Below are positions 45,583-54,775 of a stretch of DNA of 64,000 bases, piece after piece. The notes beneath the pieces are model-generated. The model saw only the letters and a list, made by a program, of their open reading frames with translations. It had not been told where the DNA came from and made no database searches. Position 1 is the first letter of the stretch, and the number at the start of each line of letters is the position of its first letter. Source of the DNA: Competibacter_A sp002352125 (GTDB taxonomy: Bacteria; Pseudomonadota; Gammaproteobacteria; Competibacterales; Competibacteraceae). Location: NCBI GenBank assembly GCA_035441325.1, contig DAOROA010000007.1:1-64000 (forward strand). The letters run 5' to 3'. The position numbers were made by a program, and so were the translations under genes.

Positions 45583-47182
45583 GCAATCTCCCGATTCCGT
45601 AGCATTAAATATCCAGAAAAGCCCAAGTATTCCTGCATCTGCTTGCCGCCGCTCGAAAATCGCGGTCACTACCGGATTGGTGGAGCCGCTGCAATCCATC
45701 GCGGTATCGCTACTGTTTAGCACCACCGCGCGCCGTCCTGTCATGCCGATAAATTCGTTTAGTATTCCGTTCCAGTTTCGGCGGCCGGTTCGCCTTGGAG
45801 ATCGGGTAAGGCAGGTCGTCGTTACCGCCCGCTAGATCCTTGCCAAGAGGGCCACCCTATACATGTAAGTTAAGTGTAGGCGCCCATACCGAGGAATACT
45901 GCATCGTACTTGTCTAGCGACCATTAAAGGGTGAATCGTGGCCGATTTTGGCGTTCGACACAAATCCTACCTCCATGCTTTCCCCGGTGCAGTGGCGGGT
46001 TCCGATCACAATTTTCTCCAGCTTAAAGAAGCAATACCGAAGGTTAGCGGACTGCCGGTTTGCCAATAACGGTCGAATATTGCCGGTTTGATTCCGTTGC
46101 AGCCAGAATGTCGGTGTAGATGAAAGCTGCTGGACCGGCGCAACCACTGCCAGCAGGATTGTGTTGCAACAAGTCGTTTTTTCGGCTGACCGCAACCCTG
46201 ATCCTCAATACCTTCGACGATGCGACTGTGCCAGAGTTGCGCACCGTAAAGTGCTGGTCTGCCATGCCGACGGCGCGCCGGTCGCTGTTGGCCGCTTCGT
46301 GCCAGCAGGTGTTGGGCATGGTTGGGATACAGTGACTTTCGAATCGGCCACCATCCGATGGATAGATTGCCAGGTTGCTGTCTACCATGCCACTACCGAT
46401 ATCGTCTTGGTATCACCTTTCAGGCGTGCACGGGAGCAGGCTCAGTACTTCGCGCGCCTCAGGCGGCGACATCTCTCAGGATCGAAGCGCAATGGATCGT
46501 CGCGACTGGTCCCACACTTTCTTCAAGCAGGTTGCCTTCGGCGCCCAGAGGAGCGCCAGCGACATGACGACCGTCTCGCGCAACGGATCGATAGGTGAAC
46601 TGCTGGCGAAAGTAGTCGCATAGCGAGTTGGGGTGTCCACGCCACCGATGACTAATGCTTCTAGCTTGTTGTCCTAAGAAGCTGGAGCCAGCAAAGCACA
46701 ACTGCCTCTCCCGAATTCAGGATGATACAGTCCTCGTGCAGAGGGAGCCGCACGCATCAGTCGTTCCGCGAGCTGGGCAAACGGCAGAATCGAGCGGGCT
46801 GAAACTTTCCAATTTGGGTAACGCTCGCGCATACGGCTGTCATGCTTTTTGCTAAGCAAACGATTAATCTGGACGATGGGAAGCTGGCGGGTGGGCTCGT
46901 TGCATGGCTAACGCTTTGCGGCGCGGTGAAGGGGAACTATATTTTTTATCGAACCCCACTAACCGATAATCGTTTTCACGGTCCGTCCCGGGTCGATCAT
47001 CGATCAAGATTTAAATATGGTTTTCCACGAAAAAACCTGGTGGATGGGTCGATGCGGGTGGCGGCTGGTGTTCGATGTGAGCGATGAAGGCTGGTTCTTT
47101 TTTAAGATTTTGATAATTAATTATATTTTACAATCAACTCGCGGCCTGCATCGAGCATTGGGCCGCGTCGAGGTACAGTGCG
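45583..47182. other. 1.6-kb stretch without an intact gene
   Basis: This lies between the divergent hemE and EAL/HDOD genes. Only short overlapping frames on both strands are found, none with a recognisable domain, and base composition is more mixed than in the flanks. The texture suggests a decayed gene or element, but I could not recognise its ancestor. An imperfect inverted repeat (cctataca / tgtagg) lies near 45855-45880. The last 100 bases (47095-47150) are AT-rich and probably hold the promoter of the next gene. Confidence 0.5.
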
Positions 47183-48451
47183 GTGACCGTTCATCAAGCC
47201 GATATGGCCGACAATCCCGTTTTTCTCGGACGGCAGCCCATCCTGGACCGGGACCAGCGAATCGTTGCTTACGAACTGCTGTTTAGAGCTTCGGTCGGCG
47301 TTAACTCCGCCATTATCGAAGACGATTTCACGGCGACGGCGGAAGTGGTTGTTCGGGCGTTCACCGAACTGGGTTTAGCCAGCGTGCTGGGCGATTGCTT
47401 GGGCTACATCAACGCGGACGAGCGATTTCTGGCAAGCGATCTGGTGGAGTTGTTGCCGCGCGAACGAGTTGTACTGGAGGTACTGGAAACCGTCCAGATC
47501 ACGCCATCGGTCATAGCCCGGTTACGCGAACTCAAGGAGAAAGGATTGCGATTGGCCTTGGATGATATCGGTCACGTTCGACCGGATCAAGTGCCGGCCA
47601 TGGATTTGGTGGACGTGATAAAGGTGGATTTGCTTGCCTTGGGGATCGACGAACTGCCATCGGCTATCGAATACCTGAAGCGTTGGCCCGCCAAACTGTT
47701 GGCCGAGAAAATCGACGATGGCGAACAGTTTCGGCGCTGTGCCCAATTGGGATTCGAGCTATTTCAGGGCTATTATTTTGCTAAGCCGACGATTTTGGTT
47801 GGCCGTCGCGTCGATCCTGCCCGCGCCGGCGTACTCCGGCTGATGAATCTGCTGCTCGGAGACGCAGAAGCTAATCAGCTCGAACAGGAATTCAAGCGCT
47901 ATCCGAACCTGACTTACAACTTGTTGCGGTTAGTCAATTCGGTGGCATTTGGGATGCCGGCCAAAATCGACTCTCTGCGTCGTGCGATTGCGATATTAGG
48001 CAGACAACAGCTACAACGGTGGTTGCAGTTATTGCTGTTTACCCAGCGAGCCGAAGGTGGGCCGCCGAGTCAGCCGTTGCTGACGCTGGCTGCAACGCGC
48101 GGCAAACTCATGGAGCTCATGATGAATGATATTGCTCCTGGAGATCGTGGACGAGCCGACCAGGCATTCATGGTGGGCGTGTTATCGTTGCTGGACACCT
48201 TATTCGGCGTGCCGTTGCCGGAATTGCTCGCCGAATTGAATCTAGCTAATTCCGTGCGAATTGCCCTACTTGGCGGTGAAGGCTTGCTGGGCCAATTGCT
48301 CGGTATTATCCGGCTGTACGAGCAGAACCAGTTTGCCGAAATGGTTGAGCTGATAGCGCAATTGCCAGAACTGTCGCTGTCGCGATTTAACCAAGCACAG
48401 TTGCAATCGCTTGTTTGGGCAAACGAGTTGTCCATTTCCAATGGGAGATAA
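47183..48451 (+). CDS. EAL/HDOD-domain signalling protein
   Basis: A 422-residue protein of the YuxH/CdgJ type: an N-terminal EAL-like domain (about 8-215) and a C-terminal HDOD domain (about 215-410). The EAL signature is replaced by YELL in IVAYELLFRAS, and most catalytic acids seem absent. Cyclic-di-GMP hydrolysis is therefore unlikely and a scaffold role is likely. The HDOD part includes YPNLTYNLLRLVNS. The GTG at 47183 has GAGG nine bases upstream; an ATG at 47204 is the alternative. The next gene starts within a few bases and encodes a CheZ-like protein. Confidence 0.88.
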   Translation: MTVHQADMADNPVFLGRQPILDRDQRIVAYELLFRASVGVNSAIIEDDFTATAEVVVRAFTELGLASVLGDCLGYINADERFLASDLVELLPRERVVLEVLETVQITPSVIARLRELKEKGLRLALDDIGHVRPDQVPAMDLVDVIKVDLLALGIDELPSAIEYLKRWPAKLLAEKIDDGEQFRRCAQLGFELFQGYYFAKPTILVGRRVDPARAGVLRLMNLLLGDAEANQLEQEFKRYPNLTYNLLRLVNSVAFGMPAKIDSLRRAIAILGRQQLQRWLQLLLFTQRAEGGPPSQPLLTLAATRGKLMELMMNDIAPGDRGRADQAFMVGVLSLLDTLFGVPLPELLAELNLANSVRIALLGGEGLLGQLLGIIRLYEQNQFAEMVELIAQLPELSLSRFNQAQLQSLVWANELSISNGR

Positions 48452-48455
48452 GATG

Positions 48456-49055
48456 ATGTCTTTAGAAAATTTATCTGGCTCGACCGCGCGTCATCCCGAT
48501 CTCGATTGGTCTCAAATTCGCGAGACCATTCTTATGTTGGCTTTATCTGTCGCGCAGATCGAAATGGCGATGCGAGATAGTGATGGGTCGGTGGAAGTAT
48601 TGAGTAACTCGTTCACCTCGATGATGGGACAGGTCAAGATGATCGAGAGAACTGCTGCCTCTTTGCCGGAGGTGGAGACAGTTGCTGATGCTAAGGCTGC
48701 AATCATCAATAATTGCACTACGGTCAGTGAGATGATGCGCTCCACCATTGTGGCTTTTCAGTTTTATGACAAGCTGACCCAGCGTTTAGGTCATGTCAAT
48801 GGCAGCATGAGCGCCTTAGCCGATTTGATCGCCGATCAACGGCGGCTATACAACCCTTACGAATGGATGGGGATGCAAGAAAAGATTAAATCCCGCTATA
48901 CCATGGAAGAGGAGCGGATAATGTTCGACGCGATCATGCAAGGCAAAACTGTTAAACAAGCTCTAGCTTTATATGTTCAGGCGATGGAGAAGAAGCAGAG
49001 AGCCGCCAGTGTTAGTTCCGATTCTAGCAGCGACGAGGATATCGAACTGTTTTAG
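48456..49055 (+). CDS. CheZ-like helical protein with DxxxQ motif
   Basis: A 199-residue, mostly helical protein. In the segment VAFQFYDKLTQRLGHV, Asp105 and Gln109 form D-x3-Q. This is the arrangement of the catalytic residues of the CheY phosphatase CheZ (Asp143/Gln147 in Escherichia coli). The acidic C-terminal tail (SSDEDIELF) could act as a docking peptide, as the CheZ tail does. GGGAGA is shared with the end of the EAL/HDOD gene, so the pair is translationally linked. I chose the ATG at 48456. Phosphatase activity is an inference. Confidence 0.6.
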   Translation: MSLENLSGSTARHPDLDWSQIRETILMLALSVAQIEMAMRDSDGSVEVLSNSFTSMMGQVKMIERTAASLPEVETVADAKAAIINNCTTVSEMMRSTIVAFQFYDKLTQRLGHVNGSMSALADLIADQRRLYNPYEWMGMQEKIKSRYTMEEERIMFDAIMQGKTVKQALALYVQAMEKKQRAASVSSDSSSDEDIELF

Positions 49056-49433
49056 AGGTATTTTGTGGCTGTTCTTTGAAATCGAGTGCTTGGAAATCGC
49101 TTTCGTTGCGATGTCAGGCTTCCGCGAGCGGCGACCTCGGATCCGATACTGGTTGGGTGCCGCATTCCTGAGCGTCGACCGTGATGATCGCGGTTTTGTT
49201 AATGATGCGTCGTGCCAAGACCGAACGGGTCAGAACGTGTAGCTAATTTAGCCGAACCGAACATGATCGATCCCGCTGAGGATGGATACAAAACTAAAAT
49301 GTAGCCATCCATGGTGTCGAAATCCCGTCGATTGGAACGCTGCCGCCCGGCTCGCTGGAATGCGGTAAAATGACCGTCGCCATAACAAGTTCCGGGCGCG
49401 GTCGCGCCCGATTCCTCGCCAGTGGGAGATACC
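49056..49433. other. Intergenic region before the fumarase gene, with a leader hairpin
   Basis: No gene is seen in this 378-base gap. A perfect 7-bp stem cgggcgc (49393-49399) / gcgcccg (49404-49410) with a GGTC loop lies just before the ribosome binding site of the fumarase gene. A possible -10 taaaat lies at 49365-49370, without a clear -35. Confidence 0.5.
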
Positions 49434-50948
49434 ATGACCACCATCCGTCAAGAAGATTTCATCCAGAGTATCGCCGACGCCTTTCAGTACATCAGCTATT
49501 ACCATCCCGTCGATTACATCAAGGCGTTGGCGCAAGCCTACGAGCGCGAGGAAAGCCCGGCCGCCAAGGACGCCATCGCGCAAATTCTGATCAATTCGCG
49601 GATGTGCGCCGAGGGCCATCGCCCGATCTGTCAGGATACCGGCATCGCTTTGGTGTTTCTCAAGGTCGGCATGGACGTGCATTGGGACGCCAAACTGTCG
49701 GTACAGGAGATGGTCGATGAGGGCGTGCGCCGCGCCTATCTCAACCCGGACAACAAGCTGCGTGCCTCGGTGTTGCGCGACCCGGCCGGCAAGCGCCTCA
49801 ATTCCAAGGACAATACGCCGGCCGTGGTGCATTACGAAATCGTCCCCGGCCATCATGTGGAAGTGATTTGCGCGGCCAAGGGCGGCGGTTCCGAGGCTAA
49901 ATCCAAGTTTGCGATGCTCAACCCGTCCGACGATTTGGTGGATTGGGTGTTGAAAACCGTGCCGCAGATGGGCGCGGGCTGGTGCCCGCCGGGCATTCTT
50001 GGCGTCGGCATCGGCGGCACGCCGGAAAAGGCGTTCATGCTGGCCAAGGAATCGCTGATGGCCCCGGTCGATATTCAAGAGCTGATCGCCCGTGGGCCGA
50101 AGAATCGCGCCGAAGAATTGCGCATGGAGTTGTACGAGAAGGTCAATGCGCTCGGTATCGGCGCGCAGGGTTTGGGCGGTCTGACTACCGTGCTCGATGT
50201 GAAGGTGCTCGACTATCCGACCCATGCGGCCAACCTTCCCATCGCCATGGTGCCGAACTGCGCCGCGACCCGTCACGCGCATTTTCATCTCGACGGCAGC
50301 GGTCCGGCCAAGCTGGAGCCGCCGAGCTTGGAAGATTGGCCGAAACTGACCTACGCGCCCACCAACGCCCGCCGGGTCGATCTGGCCACCGTTACCCGCG
50401 AGGAAGTGGCAACCTGGAAGACCGGCGAGGTATTGCTGCTCAACGGCAAGATGTTGACCGGCCGCGATGCCGCCCACAAGCGGATGACCGACATGCTAAG
50501 CGCCGGCCAGAAGCTGCCGGTCGATTTCACCAACCGCTTCATCTACTACGTCGGCCCGGTCGATCCGGTACGCGACGAGGTGGTCGGTCCAGCCGGTCCC
50601 ACCACCGCAACCCGCATGGACAAATTCACCCGTCAGATGCTCGAACAGACCGGTCTGCTGGGCATGATCGGCAAGTCCGAGCGCGGCCAGATCGCTATCG
50701 ATGCCATCAAGGACAACCGAGCGGTGTACCTGATGGCGGTTGGCGGTGCGGCTTATTTGGTCTCCAAAGCCATTAAAGCCGCTAAGGTTCTCGCCTTCGA
50801 AGATCTCGGCATGGAGGCGATTTACGAGTTCGATGTCAAGGACATGCCGGTGACGGTAGCAGTCGATTCCAAGGGCTCCAGCGTCCACAAGACTGGACCG
50901 AAGGAATGGCAGGCGAAGATCGGCAAGATTCCGGTAGTAGAGGCATAA
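49434..50948 (+). CDS. fumA: Class I (iron-sulfur) fumarate hydratase
   Basis: A 504-residue TCA-cycle enzyme that interconverts fumarate and malate with an oxygen-sensitive 4Fe-4S cluster. Cys66 (PICQDTG), Cys184 (GWCPPG) and Cys276 (PNCAATRH) are spaced 118 and 92 apart. This is close to the spacing of the cluster ligands in known class I fumarases, so all three appear present. GGGAGA precedes the ATG. A strong terminator follows. The gene is single. Confidence 0.95.
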   Translation: MTTIRQEDFIQSIADAFQYISYYHPVDYIKALAQAYEREESPAAKDAIAQILINSRMCAEGHRPICQDTGIALVFLKVGMDVHWDAKLSVQEMVDEGVRRAYLNPDNKLRASVLRDPAGKRLNSKDNTPAVVHYEIVPGHHVEVICAAKGGGSEAKSKFAMLNPSDDLVDWVLKTVPQMGAGWCPPGILGVGIGGTPEKAFMLAKESLMAPVDIQELIARGPKNRAEELRMELYEKVNALGIGAQGLGGLTTVLDVKVLDYPTHAANLPIAMVPNCAATRHAHFHLDGSGPAKLEPPSLEDWPKLTYAPTNARRVDLATVTREEVATWKTGEVLLLNGKMLTGRDAAHKRMTDMLSAGQKLPVDFTNRFIYYVGPVDPVRDEVVGPAGPTTATRMDKFTRQMLEQTGLLGMIGKSERGQIAIDAIKDNRAVYLMAVGGAAYLVSKAIKAAKVLAFEDLGMEAIYEFDVKDMPVTVAVDSKGSSVHKTGPKEWQAKIGKIPVVEA

Positions 50949-51367
50949 ATCAACGCCGTATAGGTAGACGACCGTTGTTTTTCCGAAACAATGGTCGTTT
51001 TTTCCTGAAAGTCGAGATTATTCATACCTAAGTTTCAAGGAAAGAAAAAATACACGTTTAGCAGTTGATGCTATCGGCTTTTCTTATTATTTGCGGACGC
51101 CATAAATTTTATTGAGATCGGAAATCGCGAAAAGGGAGTCTATGATTGTTCCTTTATTGTGGAATGATTTTTAAATTGCCATGTGCGAAACAGGATTGCG
51201 GCGAAATATGGTTCCAGAATCCTCTCCATTCATCCTGATCCAAACATTGGGTGCCTGTTACCGGGCAGAATGATAGCCAAAAACTAAAAACCCTTGCGGT
51301 GGGCTTTGATAGGCGTGAAGTGCCAAAAAGAACCTCTCCCGTAACGGGATCAATGAGAGCCTAACCC
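50949..51367. other. 419-base intergenic region after the fumarase gene
   Basis: Begins with the fumarase terminator. The rest is AT-rich. A ten-codon frame at 51142-51174 follows AAGGGAG, but the spacing is only three bases, so I do not call it. Just before the CorA-like GTG, nested complementary segments (cctctcccg / cggg and ctct / agag, about 51332-51358) could fold around the start. No gene is supported. Confidence 0.45.
50968..51003 (+). terminator. Rho-independent terminator after the fumarase gene
   Basis: Stem acgaccgttgttt (50968-50980) / aaacaatggtcgt (50986-50998), 12 pairs plus one G-U, loop of five, then T to 51003. Confidence 0.93.
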
Positions 51368-53032
51368 GTGAGCGAAACCGCGCAAAATGCTTCCCCCATC
51401 GTTCGTCATTTCCGGCAAATTTTGTTGTGGCCCTTACAGATCATGCACGCGCGGGTGCGAGAGCCGCACATCTCGAAATACTGGGAGTTGCTGGAAGCGA
51501 TGGGGAGCGAGTGCCCCTGGCGGGAAGTGAACGACGAATTCGGTGATCCCGATGATTTTCAGGAACGGCACTACAAGGAATTCATTACCTTTCTGCCCTA
51601 CGTGCAGCGTTTTCTGTACGGCGAGGGTACCGGCCGAGAAGGGCAATCCGGTTACGGCAAATCACCGATTCGAGTATTTCGTCGCCGCGATATTGCCCGA
51701 ATGAGGGTTATGCTGGACGAGCAAGCGCCACCGCTGCTGTTTCAAGTCGCCCACGTAGACCTGCATTTCTTCTACGATCTCGACATCATCATTCTGGCGG
51801 TGGAGTTTTTCGCCAACGATATTCCATTATTGCTGGCCGAGGATGTTCTATTCAAGGTTGGGCGAGCCTATCCGGCGTTCTGGGAAGCCAATGGTCAGGG
51901 TGGACAATGTCCGCGCCGGGTAGAGTGGCTTTCGGCGGCGGGGGAGACGCTGGCGGTGTCCGACTACGAAAATCGACACAAATATCTCCGTTTCGTTTGC
52001 CGGCACCGTTCGCCCAATGTCGCGGCTCACTGGGAGTATCTATTGTGGCCGCTGGCCCTCTACCATTCCGACCGCGAAGGCGTGATCCGTTACCGGCAGA
52101 TCGAATACCATCGCATGCCGCTGTTGGCCTACCTCAGCTTCAATGATCCGCAAGCCTTGACGCGCGGCGATTTTGCCCGGCTGGCGCTGGTCGCCAAGGC
52201 CGGGCCATCCGATACCTTGCCTTATTCCGAGACGGAGCTGACTCATTTCGAGTGGCAATACTGCTACGACAAATTTTGGGATCCTGCCAATCCGGCGCTT
52301 AGTAGTCGCTATCTGTGCTGTGGCCACGCTTTCGTGGTCATTGGCAAAGCCAGCGAGCGATTTTTCGCCGATCCGGAAACCGGCCTGCTAGGTCAGTTTC
52401 GTCATCAGTATTTTCTGGTCAACTTGATCGCTCATTTTCACAAAGCTACCTTGATGTTGTTCTCGGAATGGCTGGTGATAGCAATCAGCCAGCTCGATAT
52501 CCGCGACACGGATTCAGTTAAAACGTTCAAGCGGGAAATCCGGCGGATCATGGAAACTTTTCTGCGCTTTACCCACCGTTACTGGTTTCACGAGGTGTCC
52601 AATCAAGCACAAGCTCGCGATTTGTTCCGGCTGTTGACCGGGCATTTGGATACTGACCGCGTTTATCAGGATGTCAGCGCAGCGGTAAAGGAGATGAACC
52701 AATACCTAGACAGCGATGGCTTGCGGCGCCAAGCCAATACCGTAGTGCGGCTGACCGTGGTGACCACCTTGGGGCTGATCGCCACCGTCGCGACCGGCTT
52801 TCTGGGCATGAACATCTTCGACGAAGCCAGTGCTCCGGTTTGGCTCAAGGTTCTGATTCTTGCTGGAGTGTTGGTTCCCAGCACCCTGTTGGTGATCTAT
52901 GCCGTGACCAAATCCAAGGCGTTGTCGGATTTTCTGGAGGCGCTGTCTGACGAGCGGTTGAGTTGGCGCGACAAGTTCGGGGTATTGTTTAAAGTCTTGC
53001 GCAAGCCCGGTTACAAAATTGATCGATTCTAA
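51368..53032 (+). CDS. Long CorA-like divalent cation transporter family protein
   Basis: A 554-residue protein whose C-terminus has two membrane helices (about 462-479 and 493-512). The CorA signature Gly480-Met481-Asn482 lies in GFLGMNIF, at the end of the first helix. This defines the CorA/MIT channel superfamily for Mg or related metals. The cytoplasmic part is about 460 residues, nearly double that of ordinary CorA, and resembles it little to my eye. The start is GTG at 51368. It stands alone. The transported ion is not predictable. Confidence 0.8.
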   Translation: MSETAQNASPIVRHFRQILLWPLQIMHARVREPHISKYWELLEAMGSECPWREVNDEFGDPDDFQERHYKEFITFLPYVQRFLYGEGTGREGQSGYGKSPIRVFRRRDIARMRVMLDEQAPPLLFQVAHVDLHFFYDLDIIILAVEFFANDIPLLLAEDVLFKVGRAYPAFWEANGQGGQCPRRVEWLSAAGETLAVSDYENRHKYLRFVCRHRSPNVAAHWEYLLWPLALYHSDREGVIRYRQIEYHRMPLLAYLSFNDPQALTRGDFARLALVAKAGPSDTLPYSETELTHFEWQYCYDKFWDPANPALSSRYLCCGHAFVVIGKASERFFADPETGLLGQFRHQYFLVNLIAHFHKATLMLFSEWLVIAISQLDIRDTDSVKTFKREIRRIMETFLRFTHRYWFHEVSNQAQARDLFRLLTGHLDTDRVYQDVSAAVKEMNQYLDSDGLRRQANTVVRLTVVTTLGLIATVATGFLGMNIFDEASAPVWLKVLILAGVLVPSTLLVIYAVTKSKALSDFLEALSDERLSWRDKFGVLFKVLRKPGYKIDRF

Positions 53033-53255
53033 AATTTTGGAGCATTGCCGTGCCGGAATTCGCTTGCTTGAATCTCGTTCTTGCCGACCATATCGCTCAT
53101 GTCGAACTCGGTCGCTCTGGCAGGCGAATGCCTTGAACGGAACGCTGTGGCGGGAGATTCCAGTTCGGCCGCTTTCGCTCGATGAGGGGCAAACCGCGGC
53201 CGGGCCGGAAGCCGAGCGGGACGCAAGCGCTTGATAGCCGGCTTGCGCCCGATGC

Positions 53256-54737
53256 TTATTTCCCTCGTTTGCGGTCCAGCCGCCAGACGAAATCCTCGAC
53301 GATCTTGCGGTACAGATCTTCCTTGAGCACCGCGTCCTCGATGCCGTGATCGATGTTCGGATTGTCGTTGATTTCGATCACCACCACGCCCTTGGCGGTT
53401 TGCTTCAAATCCACGCCGTAGAAACCGTTGCCGATCAAGTTAGCGGCCTTGAGAGCGGTTTTGAGCACGATCTCCGGCGCGTCTTCGACCCGGAAGGTTT
53501 TGGAATCGCCTTCGCGGGCGCCGCGCTCCTGGCCAGGTTCGTGGTTGTAAATCTGCCAGTGTTCCTTAGACATGAAGTACTGGCAGACGAACAAAGGGGT
53601 CCGGTTGAGAATCCCGACCCGCCAATCGAAATCGGTGTAGAGAAATTCCTGCGCCAGCACCAGATCGGACGATTTGAACAAACGGCCGGCCACCTCCAAT
53701 AGTTCGGCGCGGTCGTTGACTTTGAACACGCCGCGCGAGAACGAGCCGTCGGGAATTTTTAGCACGATAGGATAGGGAATCTCGCTGTCCACCCGTTCCA
53801 GATTGTCGCGGCGAACGATGACGGTTTTGGGTGTGCGGATGCGGTGGGTACGAAGTAATTCGTCCAGATAGACCTTGTTGGTACATTTCAGGATGGAATC
53901 CGGATCGTCGATGACCACCATCCCTTCGCTTTCGGCTTTTTTGGCGAACTGGTAGGTGTAATGGTCGATGCCGGTGGTTTCGCGGATGAATAGCGCATCG
54001 AATTCGGCCAGCCGGCCATAATCTTTTTTCTCGATCAGTTCGACGTTGACCCCGAACTCGCGGCCGGTCTTGACGAACTGTTGCAGAGCCTTGGGGTTGG
54101 AAGGGGGCATGGTTTCCTTGGGGTTGTGCAGCACCGCCAGATCGTAGCGGAAGTTGCTGCGCGCCCGGGGCTGCCGCCAGCGCCGGCTAAGATAGGTTGC
54201 CAGCGCGACCATGAACATTTCTTCCTGCTCGGCGGACAGGGAGTGCAGGTGCAACGCCTTGAGGGTGGCGATGCGCCACTGACCCTGAAGCCGGAATTCC
54301 ACTCGCAGCAGCGGCGAGCGAAACGCGTCGAACAGTTGGCGCGCCAATTCTTGCAGTTCCTTAGCCGGACATTGGCCGAAATAGATGTCCAGCTCGAAGG
54401 CGGTGGCGGTGAAGCCGGGCCGGGGTTTGCCCAACACCTGTTGAACGTGGTCATCCAAATCCTCGATGTCGAGGCTGTAGATAGATTTGCGGCTAAGGTC
54501 GTTGAGGGTGCGCACGCTGGGGATGACCCGGTGGCGACGCGCTTCGGCCAGCAGCGAACAGTAGTAGCCAACGCTCAGATAGCGGTAGCTGCGGCAGAGG
54601 TTTAATACCCGCAGATTGCGGCCAGCGGAGGAATATTCGGGCTTGGCCAAATAATCCTTAGCGGCGACGACAGGCAATTTGGGAAAATGAGTTTTCCAGT
54701 CGGTGGGGTTTTCCACCAGAATGATGTGATCGGCCAT
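53256..54737 (-). CDS. RimK-like ATP-grasp ligase with RLAN N-terminal domain
   Basis: A 493-residue protein. The first half (about 1-190, including NLCRSYRYLSVGYYCSLLAE) matches the RLAN domain found in front of some RimK-like ligases. The second half is ATP-grasp: YPIVLKIPDGSFSRGVFKV binds ATP, and VVIEINDNPNIDHG carries the Mg-binding Glu and Asn. Such enzymes make peptide or isopeptide bonds between an activated carboxylate and an amine. The GNAT/C39 fusion gene is 38 bases upstream on the same strand. The ATG at 54737 was preferred. The substrate is unknown. Confidence 0.85.
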   Translation of the reverse strand: MADHIILVENPTDWKTHFPKLPVVAAKDYLAKPEYSSAGRNLRVLNLCRSYRYLSVGYYCSLLAEARRHRVIPSVRTLNDLSRKSIYSLDIEDLDDHVQQVLGKPRPGFTATAFELDIYFGQCPAKELQELARQLFDAFRSPLLRVEFRLQGQWRIATLKALHLHSLSAEQEEMFMVALATYLSRRWRQPRARSNFRYDLAVLHNPKETMPPSNPKALQQFVKTGREFGVNVELIEKKDYGRLAEFDALFIRETTGIDHYTYQFAKKAESEGMVVIDDPDSILKCTNKVYLDELLRTHRIRTPKTVIVRRDNLERVDSEIPYPIVLKIPDGSFSRGVFKVNDRAELLEVAGRLFKSSDLVLAQEFLYTDFDWRVGILNRTPLFVCQYFMSKEHWQIYNHEPGQERGAREGDSKTFRVEDAPEIVLKTALKAANLIGNGFYGVDLKQTAKGVVVIEINDNPNIDHGIEDAVLKEDLYRKIVEDFVWRLDRKRGK

Positions 54738-54775
54738 CTGTGTAAAGCGGTGCTCCTGACGCTGCAAAATTCCGG

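Noticed and set aside
45855..45890. A gtaagttaagtgtaggcgccc stretch considered as an IS66-like terminal repeat
   Set aside because: No transposase or second end is found within the window, and the match rests on memory of a few bases.
51142..51174. Ten-codon frame after AAGGGAG as a leader peptide
   Set aside because: Spacing between the ribosome site and ATG is only three bases and there is no attenuator structure tied to it.
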